Positions 7,598 to 16,301 are shown, numbered from the stretch's first letter. The stretch: 64,000 nucleotides of DNA from Sunxiuqinia rutila (GCF_050589705.1 NZ_JBNGOT010000017.1:1-64000); one strand, 5' to 3'. The notes: generated by a model not told the origin, from the sequence alone. Numbers and translations are program-made.

Positions 7598-8668
7598 ATG
7601 AAAAGAACAATTCAACTTCTACTGCTTGTTTTAATCCTGACGGCTTGTTCGGCTGTAAAACAGGAAAAAGTCACCAGCCAAACGATAACGATTGAGCGAG
7701 GCAGCCTCCTTAAATCAGAAGACTTTCAAAGTCAGTCAACACTATCGTCAGTTGCTTTAAATGACAAGGACGCAGAGGTGAGAAAACAGGCGGTTGAAAA
7801 ACTGACCCTCCAGTCGACATTGTCCTCGGTGGCATTAAACGATAAGGATGCAGAGGTGAGAGCGTTGGCAGTTCGTAAGTTGACGCTTCAGTCTTCGCTC
7901 TCTACCATAGCACTGAATGATAAGGACAGCGAAGTTCGAAAACTGGCAGTTGAAAAACTGAACCTCCAGTCGACACTATCCTCGGTGGCATTAAACGATA
8001 AGGACGCAGAAGTGAGAGCGTTGGCAGTTCGTAAGTTGACGCTTCAATCTTCGCTCTCGGCCATAGCACTGAATGATAAGGACAGCGAAGTTCGAAAACT
8101 GGCAGTTGAAAAACTGACCCTCCAGTCGACATTGTCCTCGGTGGCATTAAACGATAAGGATGCAGAGGTGAGAGCGTTGGCAATTCGTAAGTTGACGCTT
8201 CAGTCTTCACTCTCTGCCATAGCACTGAATGATAAGGACAGCGAAGTTCGAAAACTGGCAGTTGAAAAACTGAACCTCCAGTCGACACTGTCCTCGGTGG
8301 CTTTAAACGATAAGGATGCAGAGGTGAGAGCGTTGGCAATTCGTAAGTTGACGCTTCAGTCTTCACTCTCTGCCATAGCCATGAATGATAAGGACAGCGA
8401 AGTTCGAAAACTGGCAGTTGAAAAACTGACCCTTCAGTCGACACTATCCTCGGTGGCATTAAATGATAAGGACGCAAAAGTGAGAGCGTTGGCAGTTCGT
8501 AAGTTGACGCTACAGTCCACGCTCTCAGACGTGGCATTGAATGACAGGGACCGGGAGGTTCGAAAGTCAGCCGTTGATAAAGTAACGATTCAATCCACTT
8601 TAAAATCAGTAGCCCTCAATGACGAGGATGCTGAAATCAGGAAACTAGCCTTAAAAAGATTGGAGTAA
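7598..8668 (+). CDS. Lipoprotein made of twelve 26-residue HEAT-like repeats
   Basis: A 356-residue protein. The leader MKRTIQLLLLVLILTAC gives a lipidated Cys17, then a linker to residue 44, then exactly twelve repeats of 26 residues to the end. The repeat consensus is LQSTLSSVALNDKDAEVR + LAVEKLT, with the D-x-E/D-VR and A-V pattern of HEAT repeats, so an alpha-solenoid is expected. Repeats 2-10 alternate between two subtypes (one with AEVRALAVRKLT, one with SEVRKLAVEKL), which means the array grew by duplicating 156-bp dimers. The first and last two repeats are more diverged. The role is probably protein binding in the periplasm or at the outer membrane. No export motif like that of the upstream lipoprotein follows the cysteine. 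Confidence 0.8.
   Translation: MKRTIQLLLLVLILTACSAVKQEKVTSQTITIERGSLLKSEDFQSQSTLSSVALNDKDAEVRKQAVEKLTLQSTLSSVALNDKDAEVRALAVRKLTLQSSLSTIALNDKDSEVRKLAVEKLNLQSTLSSVALNDKDAEVRALAVRKLTLQSSLSAIALNDKDSEVRKLAVEKLTLQSTLSSVALNDKDAEVRALAIRKLTLQSSLSAIALNDKDSEVRKLAVEKLNLQSTLSSVALNDKDAEVRALAIRKLTLQSSLSAIAMNDKDSEVRKLAVEKLTLQSTLSSVALNDKDAKVRALAVRKLTLQSTLSDVALNDRDREVRKSAVDKVTIQSTLKSVALNDEDAEIRKLALKRLE
7730..8665 (+). repeat. 78-bp tandem coding repeats arranged as 156-bp dimers
   Basis: This is the DNA encoding the twelve HEAT-like units. Units are 78 bp. Copies of the same subtype, 156 bp apart, are almost identical at the nucleotide level, including silent positions. The near-identity indicates recent expansion or ongoing gene conversion. 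A long open frame on the opposite strand here (7902-8537) exists only because 78 is a multiple of three. Confidence 0.9.
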
Positions 8669-8731
8669 GGAAATAATTGATGCGATTTCCTTTATGCTGA
8701 TACAGGATAATCAAACTGAAAAATAGAGACT

Positions 8732-9937
8732 ATGCGAATTGTGAATGATACGATGCTATTGCTTGGCGTTTTCTTTTTCTGGAGTTCCTGCCAGCAACTG
8801 GAAACGCCGGAACCGGTGCAGACTCAGGTTTTATGGAGCCAGGCCGACAGCAGTCACAACAACTACCGCATTCCTGCGCTGGTGGTCAGTACGAAACAAA
8901 CGCTACTGGCCTTTGCCGAGGGACGCGAAAGCGGAGATTCGGGCGATATTGACATTTTATTGCGCCGCTCAACCGACCAGGGGCGCAGCTGGGACGAGCA
9001 GCAGGTGGTGTGGGACGATGGCCCCAATACCTGCGGCAACCCGTGTCCGGTAGTTGATCAGACCAGCGGGCGTATTTATCTGTTTATGACCTGGAATCTG
9101 GGCAGCGATTCGGAAGACGCTATTATCCGCAAGCAAAGCCAGGATACGCGAATTCCTTATTTCTGCTATTCGGATGATGATGGCCTGAGCTGGTCGGAGC
9201 CTGTTTCGCTGGCTGAAAGCGGCAAAGTACCCGACTGGGGCTGGTATGCCACCGGACCGGGAGTGGGGATTCAGCTGCAAGCGGAGCCCTACAAAAACCG
9301 GCTGGTTATTCCTTGCAACAACAGCTATACGGTGGAGCAGGAGGGCGAGGCAGTTAAAGGCGCTTATGGCTATGGTGCGCATGTGCTGCTGAGTGATGAT
9401 GGCGGTCAAAGCTGGCGAATGAGTGAGCTGATCAGTCCGAAAGTGAACGAGAGCCAGGTGGTTGAGCTGGCTGATGGAAGCCTGATGATGAATATGCGTT
9501 CGTATCAGGGCAAAGCTTGTCGCGCGGTGTCTTTCAGTCGGGATGGTGGCAAGAGTTGGTCGGAGCCGGAACCTGCACCTCAGTTGGTGGAATCGGTTTG
9601 CCAGGGAAGCATTATCCGGCTGGAAGGGCATGCGGAGCGTCCCCTGCTTTTTTCCAATCCGGCTGTTCCGGTTGGCCGCACGCACATGACTGTTCGGTGT
9701 AGTTTTGACGAGGCAAAAAGCTGGTCTAATTCAAAATTGATTTATGCGGGGCCTTCGGCCTATTCGTGTCTGGCAGCTTTGCCGGGTGGTCGTATTGGTC
9801 TGTTTTTCGAGGCCGGAGAGCACCATCCGTACGAAAAAATGGTCTTTATTTCTTTTGCTCCGGAAGAGCTGTTTTCTTTTAACCTGTTAGCAAATGATAA
9901 GCTGTCAGAAAGCAATTTGTCAGGGTTTTTGCCTTAA
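8732..9937 (+). CDS. Exo-alpha-sialidase (GH33) lipoprotein
   Basis: Releases terminal sialic acids from glycoconjugates. The 401-residue protein has a lipoprotein leader ending at Cys20 (FFFWSSCQQ). The GH33 signature YRIP (residues 47-50) carries the first of the three substrate-binding arginines. GDSGDIDILLRRS supplies the acid/base aspartate region, and NESQVVEL and NMRSY supply the later Glu/Arg. SAYSCLAAL holds the likely nucleophilic tyrosine. Five Asp-box sequences of the S-x-D-x-G-x-x-W type are visible (STDQGRSW, SDDDGLSW, SDDGGQSW, SRDGGKSW and a weaker SFDEAKSW), as expected for a six-bladed propeller. Length is short, so it is catalytic domain only with no lectin module. No nan operon (lyase, epimerase, transporter) lies next to it. 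Confidence 0.93.
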   Translation: MRIVNDTMLLLGVFFFWSSCQQLETPEPVQTQVLWSQADSSHNNYRIPALVVSTKQTLLAFAEGRESGDSGDIDILLRRSTDQGRSWDEQQVVWDDGPNTCGNPCPVVDQTSGRIYLFMTWNLGSDSEDAIIRKQSQDTRIPYFCYSDDDGLSWSEPVSLAESGKVPDWGWYATGPGVGIQLQAEPYKNRLVIPCNNSYTVEQEGEAVKGAYGYGAHVLLSDDGGQSWRMSELISPKVNESQVVELADGSLMMNMRSYQGKACRAVSFSRDGGKSWSEPEPAPQLVESVCQGSIIRLEGHAERPLLFSNPAVPVGRTHMTVRCSFDEAKSWSNSKLIYAGPSAYSCLAALPGGRIGLFFEAGEHHPYEKMVFISFAPEELFSFNLLANDKLSESNLSGFLP

Positions 9938-10024
9938 AATACAATAGTTTATACGTTTTTTGTAACGACCGGACCTCAATAGCGTCAGAATCATATAACA
10001 TTTAAACCAAAAACTTATTTGTAT

Positions 10025-11026
10025 ATGAAGTATTTAATTGCCGTACTTACTGTCGCTATTTTGACAAGCTGTTCTGTTAAAAACAACAGGACAACAGAAA
10101 ATATTCTCGACTCCTCGTTTAGGATTTACCAAATATCGGGATACCAAGGCCCCAAAATCAACATCAAAAAAGATAGTCTTGCTCAATTCCTGACTGCTTT
10201 GCATTACAGGATTCCGCTTTCTGAAATTGAAAATGCATTGAATTGGAGTCCTGAGACAAGGCAGAAAAATATCAATACTCTTATTAAAAATAAAGTGCTT
10301 AAAAAAGAGGGAGAGTATTATCAACCAACCCTTGGAATACTCACATTGGAACGTGGGCATTTATTAGAAGAAAAAGCCCAAAAGGTGGCTAATGAAATTG
10401 CCGACAGTATATGCAACTGGCTGTCGGAAATAAAAGAAATACATGACGAAACGAATATTTCAGAGCAACATGATTTTCGAGAATTGTCTCTCTTTTATCT
10501 GAGCAATGTCGTGCTCGATAATTTTCAAATCGAACGGATGGAAGAAGAGTTTTTAAACCAAAAGCGGCCTTTAAGAAATGGAAGCCGGTATTATCTGGCC
10601 ATTGTTGAAGATGATCCTGCCAACACAACTGAACCTTTCGGAATTTACGGTAACCGGGGGCTGCTTTGGAATGACTCTATTGGCATTTGCGTATATGGTA
10701 ATAAGCGAATTAAGTCAAATGTTGGTTGGGAAAATTATAAAGACAAGAAAATTCATGTCTTTGATGAAAATGATACAGAGTTGATAACCCAAAAAATGCC
10801 TGATCTATTTTTTCCATGCCTACTCGATATCTTGAACAGAAACAAACCCTATTTTCAAACGATTTATAACGAACTGAATTTTGACAAAGAGGTTTCTTTT
10901 GAAGAATTCTTTATCTTTTGGTACCATTTTATTTATACCGAAACGACCGATATTCTCATTGCAAAAAACATTGTTCAGAAACCGCAAGACGAAATGTTTT
11001 ATTATCAGGTTGCGGTAAATTTTTAA
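10025..11026 (+). CDS. Lipoprotein of unknown function with winged-helix-like segment
   Basis: 333 residues from ATG 10025; a TTG two codons earlier is an unlikely start. The leader MKYLIAVLTVAILTSC ends at a lipobox cysteine. Residues about 45-105 read like a winged helix: a helix, then I-P-L-S-E-I-E-x-A-L, then S-P-E-T-R-Q-K-N-I-N-T-L-I as recognition-like helix, then a short hairpin K-K-E-G-E-Y-Y-Q-P-T. Such a fold is normal in DNA-binding proteins but odd in a lipoprotein. The remaining 230 residues are mixed alpha/beta with no motif I recognise. Nothing nearby explains its job. The leader could be a false positive, but the small hydrophobic core and TSC-S context are typical. Confidence 0.6.
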   Translation: MKYLIAVLTVAILTSCSVKNNRTTENILDSSFRIYQISGYQGPKINIKKDSLAQFLTALHYRIPLSEIENALNWSPETRQKNINTLIKNKVLKKEGEYYQPTLGILTLERGHLLEEKAQKVANEIADSICNWLSEIKEIHDETNISEQHDFRELSLFYLSNVVLDNFQIERMEEEFLNQKRPLRNGSRYYLAIVEDDPANTTEPFGIYGNRGLLWNDSIGICVYGNKRIKSNVGWENYKDKKIHVFDENDTELITQKMPDLFFPCLLDILNRNKPYFQTIYNELNFDKEVSFEEFFIFWYHFIYTETTDILIAKNIVQKPQDEMFYYQVAVNF

Positions 11027-11115
11027 ACAAAAGAGGATCAAATTATGGGAAAAGGTACACTGGATATGCAACCAAACCCGGTACTTGCCCCCAAAGTCAC
11101 TTTAACAAGTGAAAC

Positions 11116-11187
11116 CGTCATTGGGAATGAAACGAAGCAATCTGTTATTCAGGAGATTGCTTCCGTCGTTCCTCCTTCGCAAGGACG
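11116..11187. repeat. Palindromic intergenic repeat (MITE/REP-like)
   Basis: The left arm CGTCATTGGGAATG + AAACGAAGCAATCT (11116-11143) and right arm AGATTGCTTCCGTCG + TTCCTCCTTCGCAAGGACG (11154-11187) are imperfect inverse copies separated by a 10-bp loop. This is recognisably the widespread CGTCATTGCGAGGA...GAAGCAATCT type of dispersed bacterial palindrome. A 57-codon open frame (11045-11218) runs through it and is an artefact of the repeat. It sits between two genes that end towards each other and could also act as a transcription barrier. Confidence 0.75.
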
Positions 11188-11214
11188 AAGCATTATACTT
11201 TTAGATACCTTCTT

Positions 11215-11415
11215 TTAATCTTCCATTTCTTTCAGAATGTTCTCTACTTCCTCTTCGGTTTTGTGCAATTTGTCTTTGCACAGTTTAATCAGACTTGAAA
11301 CCCGTTTGACTTGGGTCGACAGCTGATCAACGTCCAATTCTTCGTTTTCAATTTTTGCCAGAATTTCATCAATCTCATTGACTGCTTCCTGGTAGCTTGG
11401 TTTCTTTGTTGCCAT
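11215..11415 (-). CDS. xseB: Exodeoxyribonuclease VII small subunit
   Basis: A 66-residue protein of the normal length for XseB, almost entirely helical. It carries the family core Y-Q-E-A-V-N-E-I-D-E-I-L-A-K-I-E near the N-terminus, then E-L-D-V-D-Q-L and a helix rich in K/E. It binds the large subunit to form the enzyme that degrades single-stranded DNA from both ends in repair and recombination. It begins 11 bp after the stop of xseA on the same strand, so the two are co-transcribed. The stop overlaps the frame of the palindromic repeat region just downstream. Confidence 0.93.
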   Translation of the reverse strand: MATKKPSYQEAVNEIDEILAKIENEELDVDQLSTQVKRVSSLIKLCKDKLHKTEEEVENILKEMED

Positions 11416-11426
11416 TATCTGTTCGT

Positions 11427-12866
11427 TTATTTTTTGATCAATTTACTTCTTACTTTTCCGTCAGCCAGCTGGGTTACCAGCTCGTCATCCGGCTTCAGTT
11501 GCCCAACCGACTTAATTAACTGGCCGTTTTGGTAGGTGAGGCTGTAGCCTCGTTTTAGCACCTTCTCCGGATCAACCAGTCGCATTTGTCCTTCAAAATG
11601 ACGCAATTTATTGTGCTGAACTTTCAGGCTGTTGTGAAGCCTGATTTTCAGTTCCTGCTGCGACTGGTTCAGCAGGTTGCGCTTGATGCGAAACTGACGT
11701 TGCATGAAAAAATGCAGGTTGTCCAGTTTGCGATCCAGCTGATGTTTTTGCTCGCTCAGTTGGCTGGTGCCCAGCTTTTCTATTTGGTAGCGGTGTTGTT
11801 TCAGCGCTTGTTTTTTGCTTGACAGAAAGGCCGGAACGGCTCGCTCCAGTTTCAGGCTGGTCAGTTCGAAATACTTGCTTTCTTCGCGCACCAGCTCCCG
11901 AACATCTTGCTTAAAGTTCTGAAGTACGCGTTGCAGGTATTCTTTTTCGGTCTGCAAGCGCTTTTCAACTTCTTCCACAAACTGCTCTTTTCGTTCATCC
12001 AGAAGTTGCTCAAAAGTTGCCGCACCACTAATCAGGAACTCGGCCACCGCGGTGGGGGTTTTCAGTTTGGTGTGTGCCACCAGGTCCACGGCAGTTTCAT
12101 CCTTGTCGTGTCCAATGCCGGTAAGCACCGGAATGGGCAGCTGGGTGATGTGATAGGCTAATTCGTAATGATCGAAACTGGCCAGGTCAACCTGGGCGCC
12201 TCCCCCTCGTATGATGACCACCACATCAAAAAAATCTTCGTAGTGAAAAACCTGCTCCAGCGCCTGCATGATGGAGGTAGCTGCATCTTTCCCTTGCATG
12301 ATAGCCGGAAATAGCTTGGTGTAAAAACGGATGTCGTACTCGTTGTTGAGCAGCTGGTTCTGAAAATCCTGCAAGCCTGCTGCGGTGGGCGACGAAATGA
12401 TGGCCACCCGTTGCGGAACGAGTGGAAGGGGCAGTTCCTTGTTCATGTCGAGTACCCCGTCGGCTTCCAGTTGCAGAATAATCTCACGGCGCTTGCGTGC
12501 CATGTCGCCCATGGTATAGCTGGGGTCAATATCCCGGATGTTGAGGCTCAGCCCGTAAACCGGATGATATTCAACTTTGGCCTGCACCAGCACTTTCAGA
12601 CCTTCGGAAAACGCTTGTCCGGTGGTGGTTTCAAAATAGGGTTTCAACATGCGGAACGAGTAGCTCCAGATTGTAGCACGGCAGCGGGCAACGACCTCTT
12701 TGGTGGCTTCGTCAATTTCCACCAGCTCCAGGTAGCAATGGCCGGTCCGGTTGCTGTTCAGCTCACTGATTTCAGCTTTGATCCACAGCATGCCCGGAAA
12801 AGCATCGTCCAGCTGTGCTTTGATCTGCTTGGTCAGTTCCGATAGTGAAAGTTGCGAGATTCCCAT
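11427..12866 (-). CDS. xseA: Exodeoxyribonuclease VII large subunit
   Basis: The 479-residue catalytic subunit of exonuclease VII. The N-terminal OB-fold spans about residues 5-105 (SLSELTKQIK, then WIKAEISEL and GHCYLELVE). The nuclease domain has RVAIISSPTAAGLQDF, VVVIIRGGGAQVDLASFD and PVLTGIGHDKDETAVDLVAHTKLKTPTAVAEFL, split here into the conserved blocks GIGHD-DET and H-KTPTA. The C-terminal third is a long coiled coil, and the end G-YSL + GQL is typical. It is followed by xseB with an 11-bp gap. Upstream lies the MORN-type gene, 57 bp away. I found no clear promoter box in the 57-bp gap, so transcription may start further upstream. Confidence 0.96.
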   Translation of the reverse strand: MGISQLSLSELTKQIKAQLDDAFPGMLWIKAEISELNSNRTGHCYLELVEIDEATKEVVARCRATIWSYSFRMLKPYFETTTGQAFSEGLKVLVQAKVEYHPVYGLSLNIRDIDPSYTMGDMARKRREIILQLEADGVLDMNKELPLPLVPQRVAIISSPTAAGLQDFQNQLLNNEYDIRFYTKLFPAIMQGKDAATSIMQALEQVFHYEDFFDVVVIIRGGGAQVDLASFDHYELAYHITQLPIPVLTGIGHDKDETAVDLVAHTKLKTPTAVAEFLISGAATFEQLLDERKEQFVEEVEKRLQTEKEYLQRVLQNFKQDVRELVREESKYFELTSLKLERAVPAFLSSKKQALKQHRYQIEKLGTSQLSEQKHQLDRKLDNLHFFMQRQFRIKRNLLNQSQQELKIRLHNSLKVQHNKLRHFEGQMRLVDPEKVLKRGYSLTYQNGQLIKSVGQLKPDDELVTQLADGKVRSKLIKK

Positions 12867-12923
12867 CTTGTTTGATTTACGGTGCGCTTGTCCTCGTTTT
12901 TAAGTCTTTTGTACTTGCCGGTT

Positions 12924-13733
12924 TTATTGGCGAAGCATCTTGTTTTTGATCATGTATTGCAAGGGATCATCCATGAACTTCTCCGGATCGATCAGTTTAT
13001 CTTTGTTTTGTTCCAGTTCCTGAAACTGAATTTGCTGGATGCTGTCCAGAACCTGCGGATTGGTTAAGCTGCCCATGTCGTAGTGTAGGCTGTGCGAAAA
13101 ACTTCCATCCGGATTCGAATAGTTCCATTGGCCGTGGCGCAGGCCTTTCACATAGAAGGCATCGAGCTCCAGCTGGCCGTTTTCGAAATAAACCTGACAG
13201 GCTCCGTCGCGTGTTCCATCCTTCATCATACATTCCATATAGGGTTTGCCGTTTTTGAAGTAAGCGCGGTAGATGCCATTTTTGACATCATCTTTCCAAT
13301 TGATTTCTTCAAACAGCTCTCCGCTGGGATAGTAGGTTTTTGAGATGCCTTGCTTGCGATTTTGCTCAAACTGCTCTTCTGAAACCAGCTGACCTTGTTG
13401 AAAGAAAAGCCATAAGCCGGTTTTCTGTTGATTCAGGTACCGGCCTTTGGCCATTAATTTTCCACGGGTGTCAAACAGTTCAGCCGGAATGGTATCCGTG
13501 CCTTGCTCATAAACCAGCCGCGCCTTTAGAAGCCCGTTGGTATGATAGCGTTTGAATTCACCAACAGGCTTATCGTTGACAAAATGCCCCTCGTAGGCCA
13601 GGTTGCCATTGGCTTGTTTCTTTTGCCAGAATCCTTGTTTTAGGCCGTCTTGATCTGTTTGGTTGAGCTGTTCTTGCGCATGAGTTGTGTGCAGAGTCAG
13701 CACCAACAGAAAGAGGAATAAATATCTGATCAT
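12924..13733 (-). CDS. Secreted MORN-repeat protein (YwqK-like)
   Basis: 269 residues from the internal ATG at 13733. The longer frame from 13757 adds charged residues before the leader and is less likely. The signal peptide MIRYLFLFLLVLTLHTTHA is followed by AQEQLNQ. The rest is a chain of about seven MORN-like units of the form G-x-W/F-x-x-Y-x-x-N/S-G-x-L, for example YHTNGLLKARLVYEQG, YYPSGELFEEINW and YFENGQLELDAFYVKG. Proteins annotated as the YwqK antitoxin family have this architecture, but in Bacteroidota most are exported and have no toxin partner. None is present here. The molecular role is unknown; attachment to cell-wall or membrane components is possible. Confidence 0.8.
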   Translation of the reverse strand: MIRYLFLFLLVLTLHTTHAQEQLNQTDQDGLKQGFWQKKQANGNLAYEGHFVNDKPVGEFKRYHTNGLLKARLVYEQGTDTIPAELFDTRGKLMAKGRYLNQQKTGLWLFFQQGQLVSEEQFEQNRKQGISKTYYPSGELFEEINWKDDVKNGIYRAYFKNGKPYMECMMKDGTRDGACQVYFENGQLELDAFYVKGLRHGQWNYSNPDGSFSHSLHYDMGSLTNPQVLDSIQQIQFQELEQNKDKLIDPEKFMDDPLQYMIKNKMLRQ

Positions 13734-13799
13734 CGTATCTTTTTTTCTGAGGCCCAAAACTATTATTTTTTCCTGAAAAGAAGGAGCCAGGCTAACGGC

Positions 13800-16010
13800 T
13801 TAGTTTTTTCCCAGCTCTTTTAACAGGTTACGCACACTTTTTACGGACTCTACTTTGTAGGCGGCTTCTGTTTTTTTCATGCCCACCTTAATGGTATAAG
13901 CCGACTTGGGCAGTTCCCGGAACATGTACTCATCAGTCCAGTCATCGCCCAGGGCAATGATGGAGTCGTATTGGGTGTCGCTGAGAAAACGCATGGCAGC
14001 AACGCCTTTGTTGATTCCTCCGGCTTTGACTTCAATCACCTTGTTACCCTCCATAATTTCGAGGTTGTGGTTGGCCGTCATTTCGCGGAGCTCATCTTTC
14101 AGCTCATTGGCCCGCAGCTCGCCTTGTTCCGGTTCCGAATTGCGGTAATGCCATACCAGCGAGTAGTTTTTTTCTTCGATGAAGGTTCCGGGTGTCCGGT
14201 CTACAAAGCTTTCCAGAATGGGGCGAATAGTGGGTTTCCACGAGCTTGAAATATTGTGAAGCATTTGCCAGTCTTCGCCAATCTTTTTCAGCCACACGCC
14301 GTGCTCTACAATCAGGTTGACTTTGTGATCACCCAGCCAGCGCTCAAGAGTTTCGCGGTCACGTCCGCTAATGATGGTAACCGTGTTTTTTTCGTTCTTT
14401 TCAAGGGCTGTAATGAGTTTATGCAGCTCGGCATCGGGGCTTGCAGCCTGCGGATCGTTTTTGAAATCGACCAGCGTACCATCATAATCCAGGAAGATTG
14501 CCCGCTTTTTGGCTTTTGAAAAGTGCTCGACCAACTCGCGACTAACAGTCGGGGTGATCCGTTTGGCCAGCAGGTTGTGCTGAAGCTTTTCAACCTTTTT
14601 CATGCCTTTAATGAATTCACGCGACCATTTAAACACATCGTAGCGTCGTATGCGGTCTTGCAGGTAGCGCATCCGGCGTTTTTGTTCTTCCATCGACATG
14701 GTTAAAGCCTGGTGAATGCTGTCGGCAATTTCGGCTTCGTTGTTCGGGTTGATGATAATGGCTTCGCCCATTTCTTTGACGGCTCCGGCCATTTCGCTAA
14801 TAATAAGCACACCACTTTGGTTGATGCGGGAAGCAATGTATTCTTTGGCAACCAGGTTCATCCCGTCGCGCACCGGGGTGATCAGGGCCACATCGGAGGT
14901 GCTGTAAAGCTCAATGAGGTTTTCGAAAGGCAGCGAACGGTAGAAATACCAAACCGGCGTGTAGTTTACTCCGCCATATTGGCCATTGATGCGTCCAACC
15001 AGTTCGTCCACTTCACTTTTCAATAGCTTGTATTGTTCCACTTCGTCGCGCGACGGAACCACCAGCATGATGAGTGACACCTTGTTGCGAAATTCCGGGT
15101 ACTTGATCAGGAATTTCTCGAAAGCATGCAGCCGGTTCGGAATTCCTTTGGTATAGTCGAGCCGGTCAATGGACAGGATCAGTTTCCGATCGGGCGACAC
15201 CAGGAAGTACTTCTCCAGCTCGCGGTGAAGGTCAGAGCGTTCGCTTAGCGGTTTGTGCGCAATTTCCTTGGCCATGTTTTCAAACTTGTCGTAGTCAATT
15301 CCCATGGGGAACGCATCAGCCAAAATAATCCGGTCTTCGAGGTGGATTTCGTTGAACGAGATTTCGTAACCGAGCAAACGTCTGACAGAACTGAAAAAGT
15401 GACGCTCATAGTCGTAGGTGTGGAAGCCAATGAGGTCGGCTCCGAGCATGCCTTTAATCAGCTCATTGCGCCAAGGCAGGATGCGGAATACTTCGAATGA
15501 AGGGAAAGGAATATGCAGGAAAAAACCGATGGTTACATTGGGCTTGACCGACTTGATCAGCTCCGGAACCAGCAGGAGTTGGTAGTCGTGAATCCAGACA
15601 ATGTCGCCATCATCAACAACTTCCAGAACTTTTTGCGCAAACTTGTGGTTGACCTTTTTGTAGGCTTCCCAGTAGTCGTGGTTATAGTCAATAAACTGGG
15701 CAAAGTAGTGAAACAAAGGCCAGATGACATTGTTGCTAAAGCCTTCGTAGTACAGGTTGATTTCCTCCTTGCTTAAATGAACGGCCAGGCAATCTTCATC
15801 AACCAGCTTGTCGTCAATCTCAAGAATTTCGTCTTCGGTTAAATCATCCTTGGCTAGTCCCGGCCATCCAATCCATTTTCCGCCATACTCTTTATAGATT
15901 GAACGCATTCCGGTAGCTAAGCCACCAACGCTGGGGGCCAGACTGAATGAATTTTCTTCTTGTTGTATACTTAAGGGTAATCGGTTGGAAACAATATGGA
16001 TTTTGCTCAT
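13800..16010 (-). CDS. otsA-otsB: Bifunctional trehalose-6-phosphate synthase / phosphatase
   Basis: A 736-residue fusion that makes trehalose from UDP-glucose and glucose-6-phosphate in one polypeptide. The N-terminal GT20 synthase (to about residue 470) shows SNRLP, SVGGLATG, WIHDYQLLL, FFLHIPFPS, SIDRLDYTKG and the nucleotide-sugar block TPVRDGMNLVAKEY. The C-terminal HAD phosphatase shows FLDYDGTLVDF (nucleophile Asp in DYDGT), TIISGRD, and GDDWTDEYMF binding magnesium. All key residues of both halves are visible, so both activities are expected. The gene is divergent from a GH15 hydrolase across 291 bp. Trehalose is likely an osmoprotectant here. Confidence 0.96.
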   Translation of the reverse strand: MSKIHIVSNRLPLSIQQEENSFSLAPSVGGLATGMRSIYKEYGGKWIGWPGLAKDDLTEDEILEIDDKLVDEDCLAVHLSKEEINLYYEGFSNNVIWPLFHYFAQFIDYNHDYWEAYKKVNHKFAQKVLEVVDDGDIVWIHDYQLLLVPELIKSVKPNVTIGFFLHIPFPSFEVFRILPWRNELIKGMLGADLIGFHTYDYERHFFSSVRRLLGYEISFNEIHLEDRIILADAFPMGIDYDKFENMAKEIAHKPLSERSDLHRELEKYFLVSPDRKLILSIDRLDYTKGIPNRLHAFEKFLIKYPEFRNKVSLIMLVVPSRDEVEQYKLLKSEVDELVGRINGQYGGVNYTPVWYFYRSLPFENLIELYSTSDVALITPVRDGMNLVAKEYIASRINQSGVLIISEMAGAVKEMGEAIIINPNNEAEIADSIHQALTMSMEEQKRRMRYLQDRIRRYDVFKWSREFIKGMKKVEKLQHNLLAKRITPTVSRELVEHFSKAKKRAIFLDYDGTLVDFKNDPQAASPDAELHKLITALEKNEKNTVTIISGRDRETLERWLGDHKVNLIVEHGVWLKKIGEDWQMLHNISSSWKPTIRPILESFVDRTPGTFIEEKNYSLVWHYRNSEPEQGELRANELKDELREMTANHNLEIMEGNKVIEVKAGGINKGVAAMRFLSDTQYDSIIALGDDWTDEYMFRELPKSAYTIKVGMKKTEAAYKVESVKSVRNLLKELGKN

Positions 16011-16301
16011 AACTAGTTGTATTTTAGCCTATTTGTATTTTGAGTTATTGGGGTGTTTCTCCTTGTACAACACCCTCTTGATTGAATTGTTGATCAAGGA
16101 GAGTTTTGCGTTGATCAATTCCGGTAATGTGTTGTTTTCTTTAAATATACTTCATATTGAAAGTTTATTGGTTCATTATTGAAGTTTCAGGGCAATTATT
16201 TGTTGTTTTGGACTTCAGTATAACTTGTTTAATTTTCTAAAATTACCAAAAATATAGCGGATTAAAAGTCCCTTGGTTTAAAAGATGTTTAAGATTGGTA
16301 T
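16011..16301. promoter_or_regulatory. Divergent intergenic region between trehalose synthase and GH15 gene
   Basis: 291 bp with no gene, AT-rich, holding the promoters of both divergent genes by position. I could not find a clean TAnnTTTG box for either. Inverted matches such as TTGATCAA are visible (GTTGATCAAGG at 16090 and GTTGATCAATT at 16112, both containing the palindrome TTGATCAA). These two copies about 22 bp apart, on the same helix face, are the best candidate operator. Confidence 0.45.

Noticed and set aside
7902..8537. Open frame of 211 codons on the minus strand
   Set aside because: It lies inside the 78-bp coding repeats of the HEAT lipoprotein gene and is an artefact of their periodicity.
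8969..9685. Open frame of 238 codons on the minus strand
   Set aside because: Opposite to the sialidase gene, with no motif; the plus-strand protein has clear family signatures.
11045..11218. 57-codon open frame ending near xseB
   Set aside because: Formed by the palindromic repeat 11116-11187; the protein is not of recognisable composition.
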